Of a stretch of 64,000 nucleotides of DNA, positions 42,298-50,258 are shown one piece after another; the stretch's first letter is position 1, and each line of letters opens with the position of its first letter. The stretch is from a candidate division WOR-1 bacterium RIFOXYB2_FULL_46_45 (GTDB lineage Bacteria > Margulisbacteria > WOR-1 > XYC2-FULL-46-14). Both the position numbers and the translations under genes were made by a program. The notes under the pieces were generated by a model. It was not told the origin of the DNA and made no database searches. It saw only the letters and a program-made list of their open reading frames with translations. Where the stretch lies: the NCBI GenBank assembly GCA_001771585.1, contig MEUE01000001.1, positions 807,984 to 871,983 of the forward strand. Reading direction: 5' to 3'.

Positions 42298-44025
42298 ATG
42301 ACACCGCCAAATCCGATAGATCAACAGCTTATGCCTGCCCGCCAATTCGTAAGAATGCAGGAAAGAACATCAAAAAAAGGGAGGCCAAACTGTAAATGCA
42401 AGAAAAATAACAACTTTATCCTTGAGCCAAAATGCTCTTTCCCAAAAACAGAAAGCCGGCACAGAGACAAGGAGACCAGGGCATATCTTGCAGAAAGAAA
42501 TTCTATCCCCTACGGGATAAAAACCAATAGCCCCTTTTACCGCTTCTCTTTTTGCCCAAATCTAATAAATATGTTCAGAAGCCATGAAACTTTCTGGGAA
42601 ATGGCAGCTCAAGCCTCTGACTTGCCGCGAGTAAAAGAGACCAGAAAAATAAGGCTGCTCTACCCTGGCGCAGGCTCCCACCTGGCCCCCTTGGATCTCT
42701 TTCACAGCCTTATACAACAAGACAAAATCGATTACGCCAAGGCAATCTATACGGATATAGATCCGCACCAATTAGACACAATCAGGGATGCCCTTGCCAA
42801 GCTTGTAAGGGCAAAAATATACACCGATTTAAAGATCACCCCAAAAAATTATCCGCAGGGAGGGTTCGAAACAACCTTTTCTTTTTACTATCAGGGAAAA
42901 AGGATCGAACTGGTGTACGCCCTAAAAATGAGCGGGGAAGACTATTATAAAGAAGAATACCTGGCGGGCGCGGATGTATTGACAATCCACGATCCCTTCA
43001 ACAAATCAAAGGAGCCTTCTTATTCTTTGCTGAAAACTTATTTAAAGTCTCTGGCAAAATCGACAGCAGAAAACAGTCCGCTAATTATCATGGAAAACCT
43101 GAATGACGGCGGATGTTTTGGTGACTCGAAATATTTTGATCCGACCGTCCTGCCGGGAACCTGGACCAAAAACCCACATCCTTACGGCCACCGGGAAGAG
43201 ATCATGTTTGAAGCGGATTATTCACTGTTTACTTTTGGGGAAACCGGGAGGCACTGTTTTAATTCTTCCCTGACCTATCGGCCGGACTTGTCATTATGGA
43301 AAAACTTCTCTCCGGCCGAAATGCATGTCCTTACTTCTTTTCTGGCCAAGGAAGAAATAGATTTCTTCGTTGAGGTTGACGGAAAAGATGTCAATCTCCG
43401 CGACAATAAATCCGCAAAAGAAGCCGCTAAATTCGAAAAAACTTTTCGGTCTTTCTTTTTTGTGCTCCATAGGGCGACAAGAAGATTAGAAAAAATTAAT
43501 CCCGCTTTTGCAGGGAACCTTGCCCTGCGCACAATCCATTTTTATAAAAAAATGCAAACTCTTTATCCAGAGCTAATGGGAAGGACAAAAAACTATTTTG
43601 ACGACAGAATAACTTTTACCAGAACCAGCAACAAGGATCTCCCTTTGCCTCCGCAAGTCAAAGAACTTACTGTCGGCAGATGGAGCAAGCTTATATATCC
43701 CTATCCATTGCCCGAAAAAGGAAATCCAAAACTGCTGGAATCCCCAATGATATTTCCCAATAAGCAGATCGGTTATACCTATTATAATTTGCCATTGTTT
43801 GAGGGCCTCTTTGACAGCAAAAACAACTTGGTCGGACTGGCAAGGATACCGGAAAGGCCAAACACAGAGAAATCTCCGGAATACCTAAGGCTGGTTAACG
43901 GGAGATTTGTTGAAGCCCAAAGCATAGATTTTATTGCGGATTTTGATATTGTAAAAAGCGGAGTCTTTACAATTGTCCTGGATGATCCTCAAGGCAAAAA
44001 CATTAAAGGCCTGATAAGAAGATAA
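42298..44025 (+). CDS. 575-residue protein of unknown function under a sigma-28-like promoter
   Basis: No signal peptide or membrane segment. The basic N-terminus contains LMPARQFVRMQERTSKKG and four cysteines or so before residue 60. Near residue 120, RLLYPGAGSHLAPLDLF, then KAIYTDIDPHQLD, looks like the first two strands of a Rossmann or methyltransferase fold; MENLNDGGCFGDSKYF near 265 follows. I recognise no family. It converges with the caspase-like gene, only six bases between their stops, and both have the same promoter type. If it is an effector or phage-like protein, a nucleotide- or SAM-binding activity would be the first guess. Confidence 0.72.
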   Translation: MTPPNPIDQQLMPARQFVRMQERTSKKGRPNCKCKKNNNFILEPKCSFPKTESRHRDKETRAYLAERNSIPYGIKTNSPFYRFSFCPNLINMFRSHETFWEMAAQASDLPRVKETRKIRLLYPGAGSHLAPLDLFHSLIQQDKIDYAKAIYTDIDPHQLDTIRDALAKLVRAKIYTDLKITPKNYPQGGFETTFSFYYQGKRIELVYALKMSGEDYYKEEYLAGADVLTIHDPFNKSKEPSYSLLKTYLKSLAKSTAENSPLIIMENLNDGGCFGDSKYFDPTVLPGTWTKNPHPYGHREEIMFEADYSLFTFGETGRHCFNSSLTYRPDLSLWKNFSPAEMHVLTSFLAKEEIDFFVEVDGKDVNLRDNKSAKEAAKFEKTFRSFFFVLHRATRRLEKINPAFAGNLALRTIHFYKKMQTLYPELMGRTKNYFDDRITFTRTSNKDLPLPPQVKELTVGRWSKLIYPYPLPEKGNPKLLESPMIFPNKQIGYTYYNLPLFEGLFDSKNNLVGLARIPERPNTEKSPEYLRLVNGRFVEAQSIDFIADFDIVKSGVFTIVLDDPQGKNIKGLIRR

Positions 44026-44031
44026 CTGTTA

Positions 44032-45150
44032 TTACAGTCTTACACGCCCCTTATTTGCCCATGAAGCAAGATTTTGGGCTACCCTGGGAAGTTCATCAAC
44101 AATCGTTCTTAGTTCTCTTGTACGGTCCGATCCAATAAACCTGGACGCTTCAGATGGGAAATAGGTAAAAAACCTTAATGTCTTTATTGTTTCACTGCAA
44201 AGGCCCTCCCTTACCATGGCAAGAAAGTCTCTTCTAGAAGAACAAGCATCATTTAGCCTTCTATTTAATTCAATAAATTCTCTCAAAAAAGAATTCACGA
44301 ATTCTTTTTGCAGACGTCGATCATCAGACAATCTGTAAATTAATGATAAAGGACCAAGGTCGATATCTTCATTTTCAAGCATGGTACGCACCTCCCTTTC
44401 AAGGGTTAAAGGAAAAAATCGAGCCAGAAGTAAAAACCTCTCTAGTTTTTTTGGATATGGCTCCTCGCATTTGGTAAAAAGCAGTTCCGGCCCCACAACC
44501 AGAGGGCGCTGAAATTCTTGTCTATTAAAAATGAAATCAGGATTGCATAGCATTGATCTGTCCGCCTCCCTATAAGAATCCAACAGGGGCAACAGATATC
44601 CTGTTTTACCACAAGCCATAACAGCAAAATCATCCGTCAACAAACCTACTGTGAGCTGTCCCGTTTTTTCTGCTCTCGTAGCCGTAACAACCGAAACATT
44701 ATTTCCAATGCCTTTTAACCATTGCCCGGAGTGACAAGAAGAGACATGCAACAAACAGGGAAATTCCTCCGCTCCTCGACTTTTTTGAAACAATTGGGTA
44801 TCCATAATCTCCCTCTGACCAAGCACCTGCGTTTTTCCTGCCCGAATAAAATGTCTTCCTCCTTGATCGATATTCCCGTGTCCGATCAAAAAAATCATGG
44901 TTAATGCTTTATCAGGAACAGAAGACAGTGCATGCAAAAAACCCGCGGTATTCCCTTTGTAAATTTCAAATTCAAAGTTCGGAAAAAGACTCCCCATTAC
45001 TCTCGCACTCTTTGCCATATCGCCAGCCATTTTATTTTTTAGTGCTTTCCCTTCTCTGTCCCCTCCCAAAAAACCTATTAAACGGACAGGAACAGACTCC
45101 GTACGAATTTGCCAACCCATCTCTGTCCTTACAACCGATTGAATTGCCAT
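44032..45150 (-). CDS. caspase-like (clan CD) cysteine peptidase candidate
   Basis: A 372-residue soluble protein, start ATG 45150 with AAGGAGA six bases upstream. The pattern TMIFLIGHGNIDQGGRHFIR near residue 88 (His after a hydrophobic strand) and CLLHVSSCHSGQW near 137 (Cys after the next strand) is the His/Cys dyad arrangement of caspases, metacaspases, CHAT and C13 peptidases. The C-terminal ~170 residues are helical and charged. Transcribed from the promoter at 45218-45244, back to back with priA. A role in cell death, signalling or effector processing is possible. Family identity needs structure comparison. Confidence 0.7.
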   Translation of the reverse strand: MAIQSVVRTEMGWQIRTESVPVRLIGFLGGDREGKALKNKMAGDMAKSARVMGSLFPNFEFEIYKGNTAGFLHALSSVPDKALTMIFLIGHGNIDQGGRHFIRAGKTQVLGQREIMDTQLFQKSRGAEEFPCLLHVSSCHSGQWLKGIGNNVSVVTATRAEKTGQLTVGLLTDDFAVMACGKTGYLLPLLDSYREADRSMLCNPDFIFNRQEFQRPLVVGPELLFTKCEEPYPKKLERFLLLARFFPLTLEREVRTMLENEDIDLGPLSLIYRLSDDRRLQKEFVNSFLREFIELNRRLNDACSSRRDFLAMVREGLCSETIKTLRFFTYFPSEASRFIGSDRTRELRTIVDELPRVAQNLASWANKGRVRL

Positions 45151-45217
45151 AAAATGTCTCCTTGCTTTTTGGCGCAAAAATGCGCAATTTTATAATAATT
45201 GATCCTTATAGTATATA

Positions 45218-45244
45218 TATCTTTACATCTTTCAAAAAATTTCA
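45218..45244 (-). promoter_or_regulatory. sigma-28-like promoter of the caspase-like gene
   Basis: Minus strand: TGAAATTTTT (45244-45235), 13 bases, GATA (45221-45218), then TATATA. It overlaps the priA promoter on the other strand, so the two may exclude each other. Confidence 0.78.
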
Positions 45245-45252
45245 GTTATAAT
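45222..45252 (+). promoter_or_regulatory. priA promoter, leaderless
   Basis: TTTACA (45222-45227), 18 bp, TATAAT (45247-45252 by best fit) ending six bases before the priA ATG at 45259. It lies on top of the divergent sigma-28-like promoter. Confidence 0.6.
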
Positions 45253-45258
45253 CACAAT

Positions 45259-47280
45259 ATGTACGCCCATGTGATTTTATCTGCTGCATCAGCCCAAATC
45301 GACAAGATCTTTCACTACGGAATCCCCGAAAACATAAAAGACCAGGTCAAAATCGGATCCCAAGTCTCAATCCCTTTTGGCAAAGGGGAGCGAATCGGCT
45401 ATGTGGTCGGCTTTTCCGAAAAACCGGAAGGCGGTTTTCAGATAAAAGACATCATCGCGGTTATTTCACCGCGGCCGCTCTTCAACGAAAAACAACTCGC
45501 GCTGGCCAAATGGATCGCCGATTATTACAAGTCGTTCCAAATCACCGCCCTGCGGCTGATCATGCCCCCTTCTACTAAACAGAAAGAAGTTAGAAGTTCG
45601 GTTAGGGTAACGAAGCCGGTATCGAGACCGGAAGTTCGAAGTTCGGCCGAACAACGAACATCGAATATCGATACGGGCATCGTAACCGACAAACGATTAA
45701 CAGATGAACAAAATGAGGCACTAAAAAAAATCACCGCCACAACAAACGGAATCGTCTTATTGTATGGAATCACCGGCTCGGGGAAGACCGAAGTGTATCT
45801 ACAATCAATCGCCGAATGCGTCAAAAACGGAAGGCAAGCGATTGTCCTCGTCCCCGAAATAGCGCTGACGCCGCAGATCGTGCAAAGGTTCAAAGAAAGA
45901 TTCGGCGATCAACTGGCAATCCTCCACAGCGACAAGACCATGAAACAGCGCGATAACGAATGGTGGCGCGTATATAATAAGGAAGCTCCAGTCGTTTTAG
46001 GGACCCGCTCCGCCCTCTTTGCCCCGCTCGATAATATCGGGCTGATAATAATGGACGAAGAATATGAATACAGCTACAAACAGGACAAAAGCCCCCGCTA
46101 CCACACCCGCACCGCCGCCAAAAAACTGGCCGAACTGCACAACGCGGTTTTAGTCCTCGGCTCGGCGACCCCGTCGATTGAAACATTTTACAAGGCACAA
46201 ACAAAAGAATACACCCTTGCGAAACTATCCAAAAGAATCGACAATCGACCTCTGCCGCCGGTTGAAATTGTCGATTTGAGGGAAGAAAAAGGGCTCTTGA
46301 GCAAAAAACTGAAAGAAGAGATCGAAAAGACCCTTGATAGAAACGAAAAGATTATTTTGTTTTTAAACCGCCGCGGTTTTTTCCGCGTCTCGTTCTGCGA
46401 AAAATGCGGAGAGAGCATCAAATGCCCCAATTGTTCGGTCCCGTTAATACTGCACGAAGAAAATTTTACTCTCGAATGCAGTTATTGCGAACATTCTATT
46501 TCTGCCAACATCCCCTGCCCCAACTGTCAAAATATAAACCTCTCCCGTTACGGATTGGGGACGCAGAGGATCGAAGCGGATATAACCAAACTTTTCAAAA
46601 AAGCGAAAGTTTTGCGGGTTGATAAAGACGCGGTTAAAAAGCGCGGTTCGCATGACGATATCTTTGAAAAATTCTCAAGCGGAGAGGCAAATATTTTAAT
46701 CGGGACACAGATGGTCGTTAAGGGGCTGGATCTGGCGGAAGTTACTTTGGTCGGCGTGATCAATGCCGATGTCTCTTTGAATATTCCCGACTTCCGCGCA
46801 GCGGAACATACTTTTCAGCATTTGACCCAGGTGGCGGGCAGAGCCGGGCGGCATCATCTGCCGGGGAAAGTTATTATTCAGACTTTTAATCCGGAGCATT
46901 ACGCGATTAAGTTCGCCAAAGAGCATGATTATGACGGTTTTTACGAGCATGAAATAAAATTCCGAGAGGAATTATTCTATCCCCCTTTTTCGGAATTGAT
47001 AAATATCGAAATCAACGGGGAAGACGAAAAGAGTGTTGATGAAACGGTAAGGATGGCGAAGAAACTGCTTGAAAAATATGAGGGCAAGGGAAAGACACAA
47101 GTTCTTGGCCCGGCCAAAGCTCCTCTTGAAAAACTGCGCGGCAATTACCGGCGGCAGATATTATTGAAGGGGGAAAAGATCTCCAATCTGCTCCCCGTTA
47201 TTGATGAGCTTGGGCAAAAGGTCATTCTGCTAAAAAACAGCCGGATGATTGTCGATGTGGAGCCGGTAAGTTTCTTATAA
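45259..47280 (+). CDS. priA: primosomal protein N', DNA helicase
   Basis: Restarts stalled replication forks. From ATG 45259 (MYAHVILSAASAQIDKIFHY) it has 673 residues. Walker A YGITGSGKTEVYLQS is near 170; motif II reads DEEYEYSYKQ, where DEEH is usual; the zinc cysteines lie at about 380-425 (CEKCGESIKCPNCSVP, CSYCEHSISANIPCPNCQ), followed by GLGTQRIE and VAGRAGRH. A polar stretch EVRSSVRVTKPVSRPEVRSS near 110 comes from a short-period DNA repeat. It heads the priA-def-fmt order, broken here by two ATPase genes. Confidence 0.95.
   Translation: MYAHVILSAASAQIDKIFHYGIPENIKDQVKIGSQVSIPFGKGERIGYVVGFSEKPEGGFQIKDIIAVISPRPLFNEKQLALAKWIADYYKSFQITALRLIMPPSTKQKEVRSSVRVTKPVSRPEVRSSAEQRTSNIDTGIVTDKRLTDEQNEALKKITATTNGIVLLYGITGSGKTEVYLQSIAECVKNGRQAIVLVPEIALTPQIVQRFKERFGDQLAILHSDKTMKQRDNEWWRVYNKEAPVVLGTRSALFAPLDNIGLIIMDEEYEYSYKQDKSPRYHTRTAAKKLAELHNAVLVLGSATPSIETFYKAQTKEYTLAKLSKRIDNRPLPPVEIVDLREEKGLLSKKLKEEIEKTLDRNEKIILFLNRRGFFRVSFCEKCGESIKCPNCSVPLILHEENFTLECSYCEHSISANIPCPNCQNINLSRYGLGTQRIEADITKLFKKAKVLRVDKDAVKKRGSHDDIFEKFSSGEANILIGTQMVVKGLDLAEVTLVGVINADVSLNIPDFRAAEHTFQHLTQVAGRAGRHHLPGKVIIQTFNPEHYAIKFAKEHDYDGFYEHEIKFREELFYPPFSELINIEINGEDEKSVDETVRMAKKLLEKYEGKGKTQVLGPAKAPLEKLRGNYRRQILLKGEKISNLLPVIDELGQKVILLKNSRMIVDVEPVSFL
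45586..45679. repeat. short-period repeat inside priA
   Basis: Drifting units of GAAGTTAGAAGTTCGG and GGAAGTTCGAAGTTCGG, then AACGAACATCGAATATCG, encode a polar linker between the N-terminal DNA-binding part and the helicase core. The frame is kept. Confidence 0.65.
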
Positions 47281-47283
47281 GAC

Positions 47284-47329
47284 TTGACAAATCATAACTA
47301 ATCATGATAATATACCGTGTATATCATCA
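47284..47329 (+). promoter_or_regulatory. promoter and palindromic operator of the DUF4143 ATPase
   Basis: TTGACA (47284-47289), 18 bp, TAATAT (47308-47313). Overlapping the -10 and the start of transcription is an inverted repeat TGATAATATAC-CGT-GTATATCATCA (47305-47329), with ten of eleven arm positions complementary. Confidence 0.7.
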
Positions 47330-47332
47330 ACT

Positions 47333-48496
47333 ATGTTTAATAGAACATTAGAAGGGCATTTGCCCGATGAAAGCTTCTTTCTTTTTGGTCCCCGCCAGGT
47401 AGGAAAAAGCACTCTCCTGGGAAAAACCCAAACGGTTTTTGCAATTGACCTTTTGGATCCGGCAATCCAACAATCATATTCCAAGGATCCAGATCTATTG
47501 GCCCGGCAGCTTTTGGCCCAAAAGAAGACCGGGATGGTCCTGATTGACGAAATCCAGCGCGTCCCAAAACTGCTTGACGTAATCCACGGCCTAATGGAAA
47601 AAAATCCCGGTTTTAAGTTTGCCATGTCCGGTTCAAGCGCCAGGAAACTGCGGCACGGCGCCGCCAATCTACTTGGAGGCAGGGCTCTTTACCGCACACT
47701 CTACCCACTTACCCTTCAAGAGATGGAAAAACATTTTAGCCTGGAAAAAGTTCTCCATTTTGGTTCGCTCCCCAAGATTTATACTAATCTTATTGAAGGA
47801 AAACTGGAGCTCGCTCAAGACCTCCTTCGTTCTTATGTTATTACCTACATCAAGGAAGAAATTAAGGCCGAGGCGCTGGTAAGGAATCTTCAGGGTTTCC
47901 AGAATTTTTTGGACATCGCCGCGGCACAGTTTGCCGAACAGGTTAATTTTTCCGATCTGGGACGGCAATGCGCGGTCGCTTACGCTACGGTGCGCGAATA
48001 TTATTCTATCCTGGAAGACACCCTCATTGGTTTTTTGCTTTATCCGTATTTAAAGAGCGAACGCAAACGGATGAGCCACGCCCCCAAATTTTATTTTTTT
48101 GACAACGGCGTTTTGCGCGCCATTTCAGGGACGCTTAAAGATCCGGCCAACCCGATTGAAAAAGGCCGGCTTTTTGAGCAGTGGGTGGTGCAGGAGGTCT
48201 CCCGTCTTAACGCCTATTACCAGAAGGACTGGAAGCTTTCGTTCTGGAGAACGAGCCATGGGGCGGAGGTTGATCTTCTGTTGGAACATGGGGGAAAAAT
48301 TGTTTGCGCCATCGAATGTAAGTTTAAAAAATCCCTCTCGCGCGGCGACCTGTCTGGGGTCTTTGCTTTTCAAGAAGAGCATCCGGATGTTCCGGTCTAT
48401 GTTGCCGCGCCGATTGAGGTCGCCGAAAAAATCGGAGATGCGCTGATTCTTCCGCCAAAACAGCTTTTTGATAAATTATTAACAATAGGCCGGTGA
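47333..48496 (+). CDS. AAA ATPase with DUF4143 domain
   Basis: A 387-residue protein. The N-terminal P-loop domain has FLFGPRQVGKSTLLGKTQTV (Walker A) and GMVLIDEIQRVPKLLDVIHG (Walker B). The C-terminal DUF4143 region has FFDNGVLRAISG and the PD-(D/E)xK-like WRTSHGAEVDLLLEHGGKI, then CAIECKFKKS. This family is abundant in bacteria and archaea, and roles in defence or toxin-antitoxin-like behaviour have been proposed. It separates priA from def and has its own promoter and operator, so it is an insertion into a housekeeping operon. Confidence 0.9.
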   Translation: MFNRTLEGHLPDESFFLFGPRQVGKSTLLGKTQTVFAIDLLDPAIQQSYSKDPDLLARQLLAQKKTGMVLIDEIQRVPKLLDVIHGLMEKNPGFKFAMSGSSARKLRHGAANLLGGRALYRTLYPLTLQEMEKHFSLEKVLHFGSLPKIYTNLIEGKLELAQDLLRSYVITYIKEEIKAEALVRNLQGFQNFLDIAAAQFAEQVNFSDLGRQCAVAYATVREYYSILEDTLIGFLLYPYLKSERKRMSHAPKFYFFDNGVLRAISGTLKDPANPIEKGRLFEQWVVQEVSRLNAYYQKDWKLSFWRTSHGAEVDLLLEHGGKIVCAIECKFKKSLSRGDLSGVFAFQEEHPDVPVYVAAPIEVAEKIGDALILPPKQLFDKLLTIGR

Positions 48497-48505
48497 GTTT
48501 TTTTT

Positions 48506-49039
48506 ATGATATTAAACATCCTAAAGTATCCCGATCCCCTGCTGAAAAAGAAGAGCAAGGGGGTAAAAAGTATCGACGATAAGATTAAGAAACTTATCAA
48601 GGATATGATCGAAACAATGCTGGTTGCTCCCGGGGTCGGTTTAGCCGCCCCTCAAGTCGCGCAACTTGTTCGAGTAATCACCGTTGATGTCTCCCTGGCA
48701 AAACTTCCGCCTGAAGAGAAGAATTCTCCCTGGACCGATAAGCCCTTTGGCCTGGTTAATCCGAAGATAAAAAAGAGGTCGGGATCCCAAACCTTTGAAG
48801 AAGGGTGCCTGTGCCTCCCCGGCATCGTCGGTCCTGTTCAGAGATATTCGGATATAATAGTTGAAGCGCTTGATAAAAACGGGAAGAATGTGACAATTCA
48901 CGCGAAGGGCTTTCTGGCCACCGTTTTACAGCATGAAATCGATCATCTGGAAGGAACGGTCTTTATCGACCGAATCAAAGACAAAACCCTGATCCGCAGT
49001 ATTAATCCGAAAGATGAACCATCGGAGGATAAGCTCTAG
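48506..49039 (+). CDS. def: peptide deformylase
   Basis: Removes the formyl group from new proteins. A 177-residue metalloenzyme with the three family motifs: GVGLAAPQV near 45, EEGCLCLPG near 98 and QHEIDHLEGTVF near 142; the Cys and two His ligands are all present. fmt, its usual neighbour, follows only after an inserted ATPase gene. Confidence 0.96.
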   Translation: MILNILKYPDPLLKKKSKGVKSIDDKIKKLIKDMIETMLVAPGVGLAAPQVAQLVRVITVDVSLAKLPPEEKNSPWTDKPFGLVNPKIKKRSGSQTFEEGCLCLPGIVGPVQRYSDIIVEALDKNGKNVTIHAKGFLATVLQHEIDHLEGTVFIDRIKDKTLIRSINPKDEPSEDKL

Positions 49040-49055
49040 CCTAAAAATTGTCCCC

Positions 49056-49099
49056 TTGACACTCATTTTTACGGCGTGGTATTATACCTCGAGGTATAA
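49056..49099 (+). promoter_or_regulatory. promoter and operator of the ATPase gene between def and fmt
   Basis: TTGACA (49056-49061), 18 bp, TATTAT (49080-49085). A perfect 18-bp palindrome TTATACCTCGAGGTATAA (49082-49099) overlaps the -10 and the expected start of transcription. Confidence 0.75.
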
Positions 49100-49124
49100 C
49101 ACCAAAGCATCGGGGGAGTAAAAA

Positions 49125-50255
49125 ATGAACAATCCTTTTGTTTACGGGGAAGCGGTTTCCGGCCATTACTTTACGGGTCGGGAAAAAGAATGCCGGGAAT
49201 TAAGAGCGGAGCTTAAAAACGGCCAAAATATCATCATTTTTTCTCCGCGCCGTTACGGAAAAACCTCTTTAATAAAAAAAGTTCTGGAGGGGCTCTCAAA
49301 AGAAGGGGTTTTGACTTTTTACATCGACCTGTTTTTCGTAAACTCCAAGCAAAAATTTATTGAAACCTACGCGGAAGCGGTTGCCCAGGAATTAAAGGGG
49401 CCTTTCGCCAAAATAAGCCAAACACTTAAAGAGCTTATCCCGAAAATAATCCCTAAAATTGTCATCAAAACCGGCGGAGGAACCAGCTTTGAGTTTGATT
49501 TTGACCGCACCAGAAAAATTTCCCCCATATTGGAAGATCTTTATGAAAGCGTCCATAAGCTGATTAAACACCAAAAAAAGAAGGCTGTGGTGGTGTTTGA
49601 CGAGTTCCAGGAGCTACTCTCTTTTGACGATGGAGAAATAGAGGCCGGGATGCGCTCAAAATTTCAGTTCCATCGCAATGTGTCCTATGTTTTTTTGGGA
49701 AGCAAAAGGAATTTGATGCAAAAATTATTTGACGACAAAAGCCGCCCTTTTTACAATAGCGGCAGAAAATATCCGTTAAAAAAAATTGAGGCGGAAGAAT
49801 TCGCTAAATTCATAAAACTGCGCTTTGGGCAAACAAGAATAAAGATCAGCGATGAACAGGTGATTAGTCTTCTTGAGCTCACCGGACGCCATCCCTACTA
49901 CACCCAGGAACTCTGTCATTTTGTTTGGGAAAATGCCAGAGAAGACAAAAAGGTAACCGCCGCCACGATCAATAAATCAATCCGCGAGATCCTTTCTTCC
50001 GAATCAACCAACTACAATAATATTTGGGACGGGATTACCGCCAAACAAAAGGGGTTTTTAATCGCCCTGGCAAAAAATCCGGAAGCCAATGTTTATTCTC
50101 AGGAATTTATTCTGGGCAATCAGCTGGGAACCCCTTCCACCATCCAGCGGCTGGTAAAACTTCTTTACGATAAACAAATTATAGAAAAAGAGAACGGCAA
50201 GGTCTTTTTTGAAGATATTTTCTTTGAAAAATGGATCATAAGTAAGGCAACATAA
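49125..50255 (+). CDS. STAND/ATPase_2-type ATP-binding protein
   Basis: A 376-residue protein: FTGREKECRELRAELKNGQN, then Walker A IIIFSPRRYGKTSLIKKVLE near 40, Walker B KKAVVVFDEFQELLSF near 155, a sensor stretch VFLGSKRNLM, and a C-terminal winged-helix-like part (FLIALAKNPEANVYSQEFIL). This is the archaeal-type ATPase_2 group, common in archaea and candidate phyla, often on mobile DNA. It sits between def and fmt with its own promoter, palindrome and GGGGGAG site. The partner is unknown. Confidence 0.87.
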   Translation: MNNPFVYGEAVSGHYFTGREKECRELRAELKNGQNIIIFSPRRYGKTSLIKKVLEGLSKEGVLTFYIDLFFVNSKQKFIETYAEAVAQELKGPFAKISQTLKELIPKIIPKIVIKTGGGTSFEFDFDRTRKISPILEDLYESVHKLIKHQKKKAVVVFDEFQELLSFDDGEIEAGMRSKFQFHRNVSYVFLGSKRNLMQKLFDDKSRPFYNSGRKYPLKKIEAEEFAKFIKLRFGQTRIKISDEQVISLLELTGRHPYYTQELCHFVWENAREDKKVTAATINKSIREILSSESTNYNNIWDGITAKQKGFLIALAKNPEANVYSQEFILGNQLGTPSTIQRLVKLLYDKQIIEKENGKVFFEDIFFEKWIISKAT

Positions 50256-50258
50256 ATT

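Noticed and set aside
42264-45244. Terminal inverted repeats (CTGAAATTTTT ... AAAAATTTCAG) around the gene pair at 42.3-45.2 kb, suggesting a transposon
   Set aside because: The repeats are the -35 parts of two divergent copies of the sigma-28-like promoter, which also occurs at three places without such pairing. They need no transposition to explain them.
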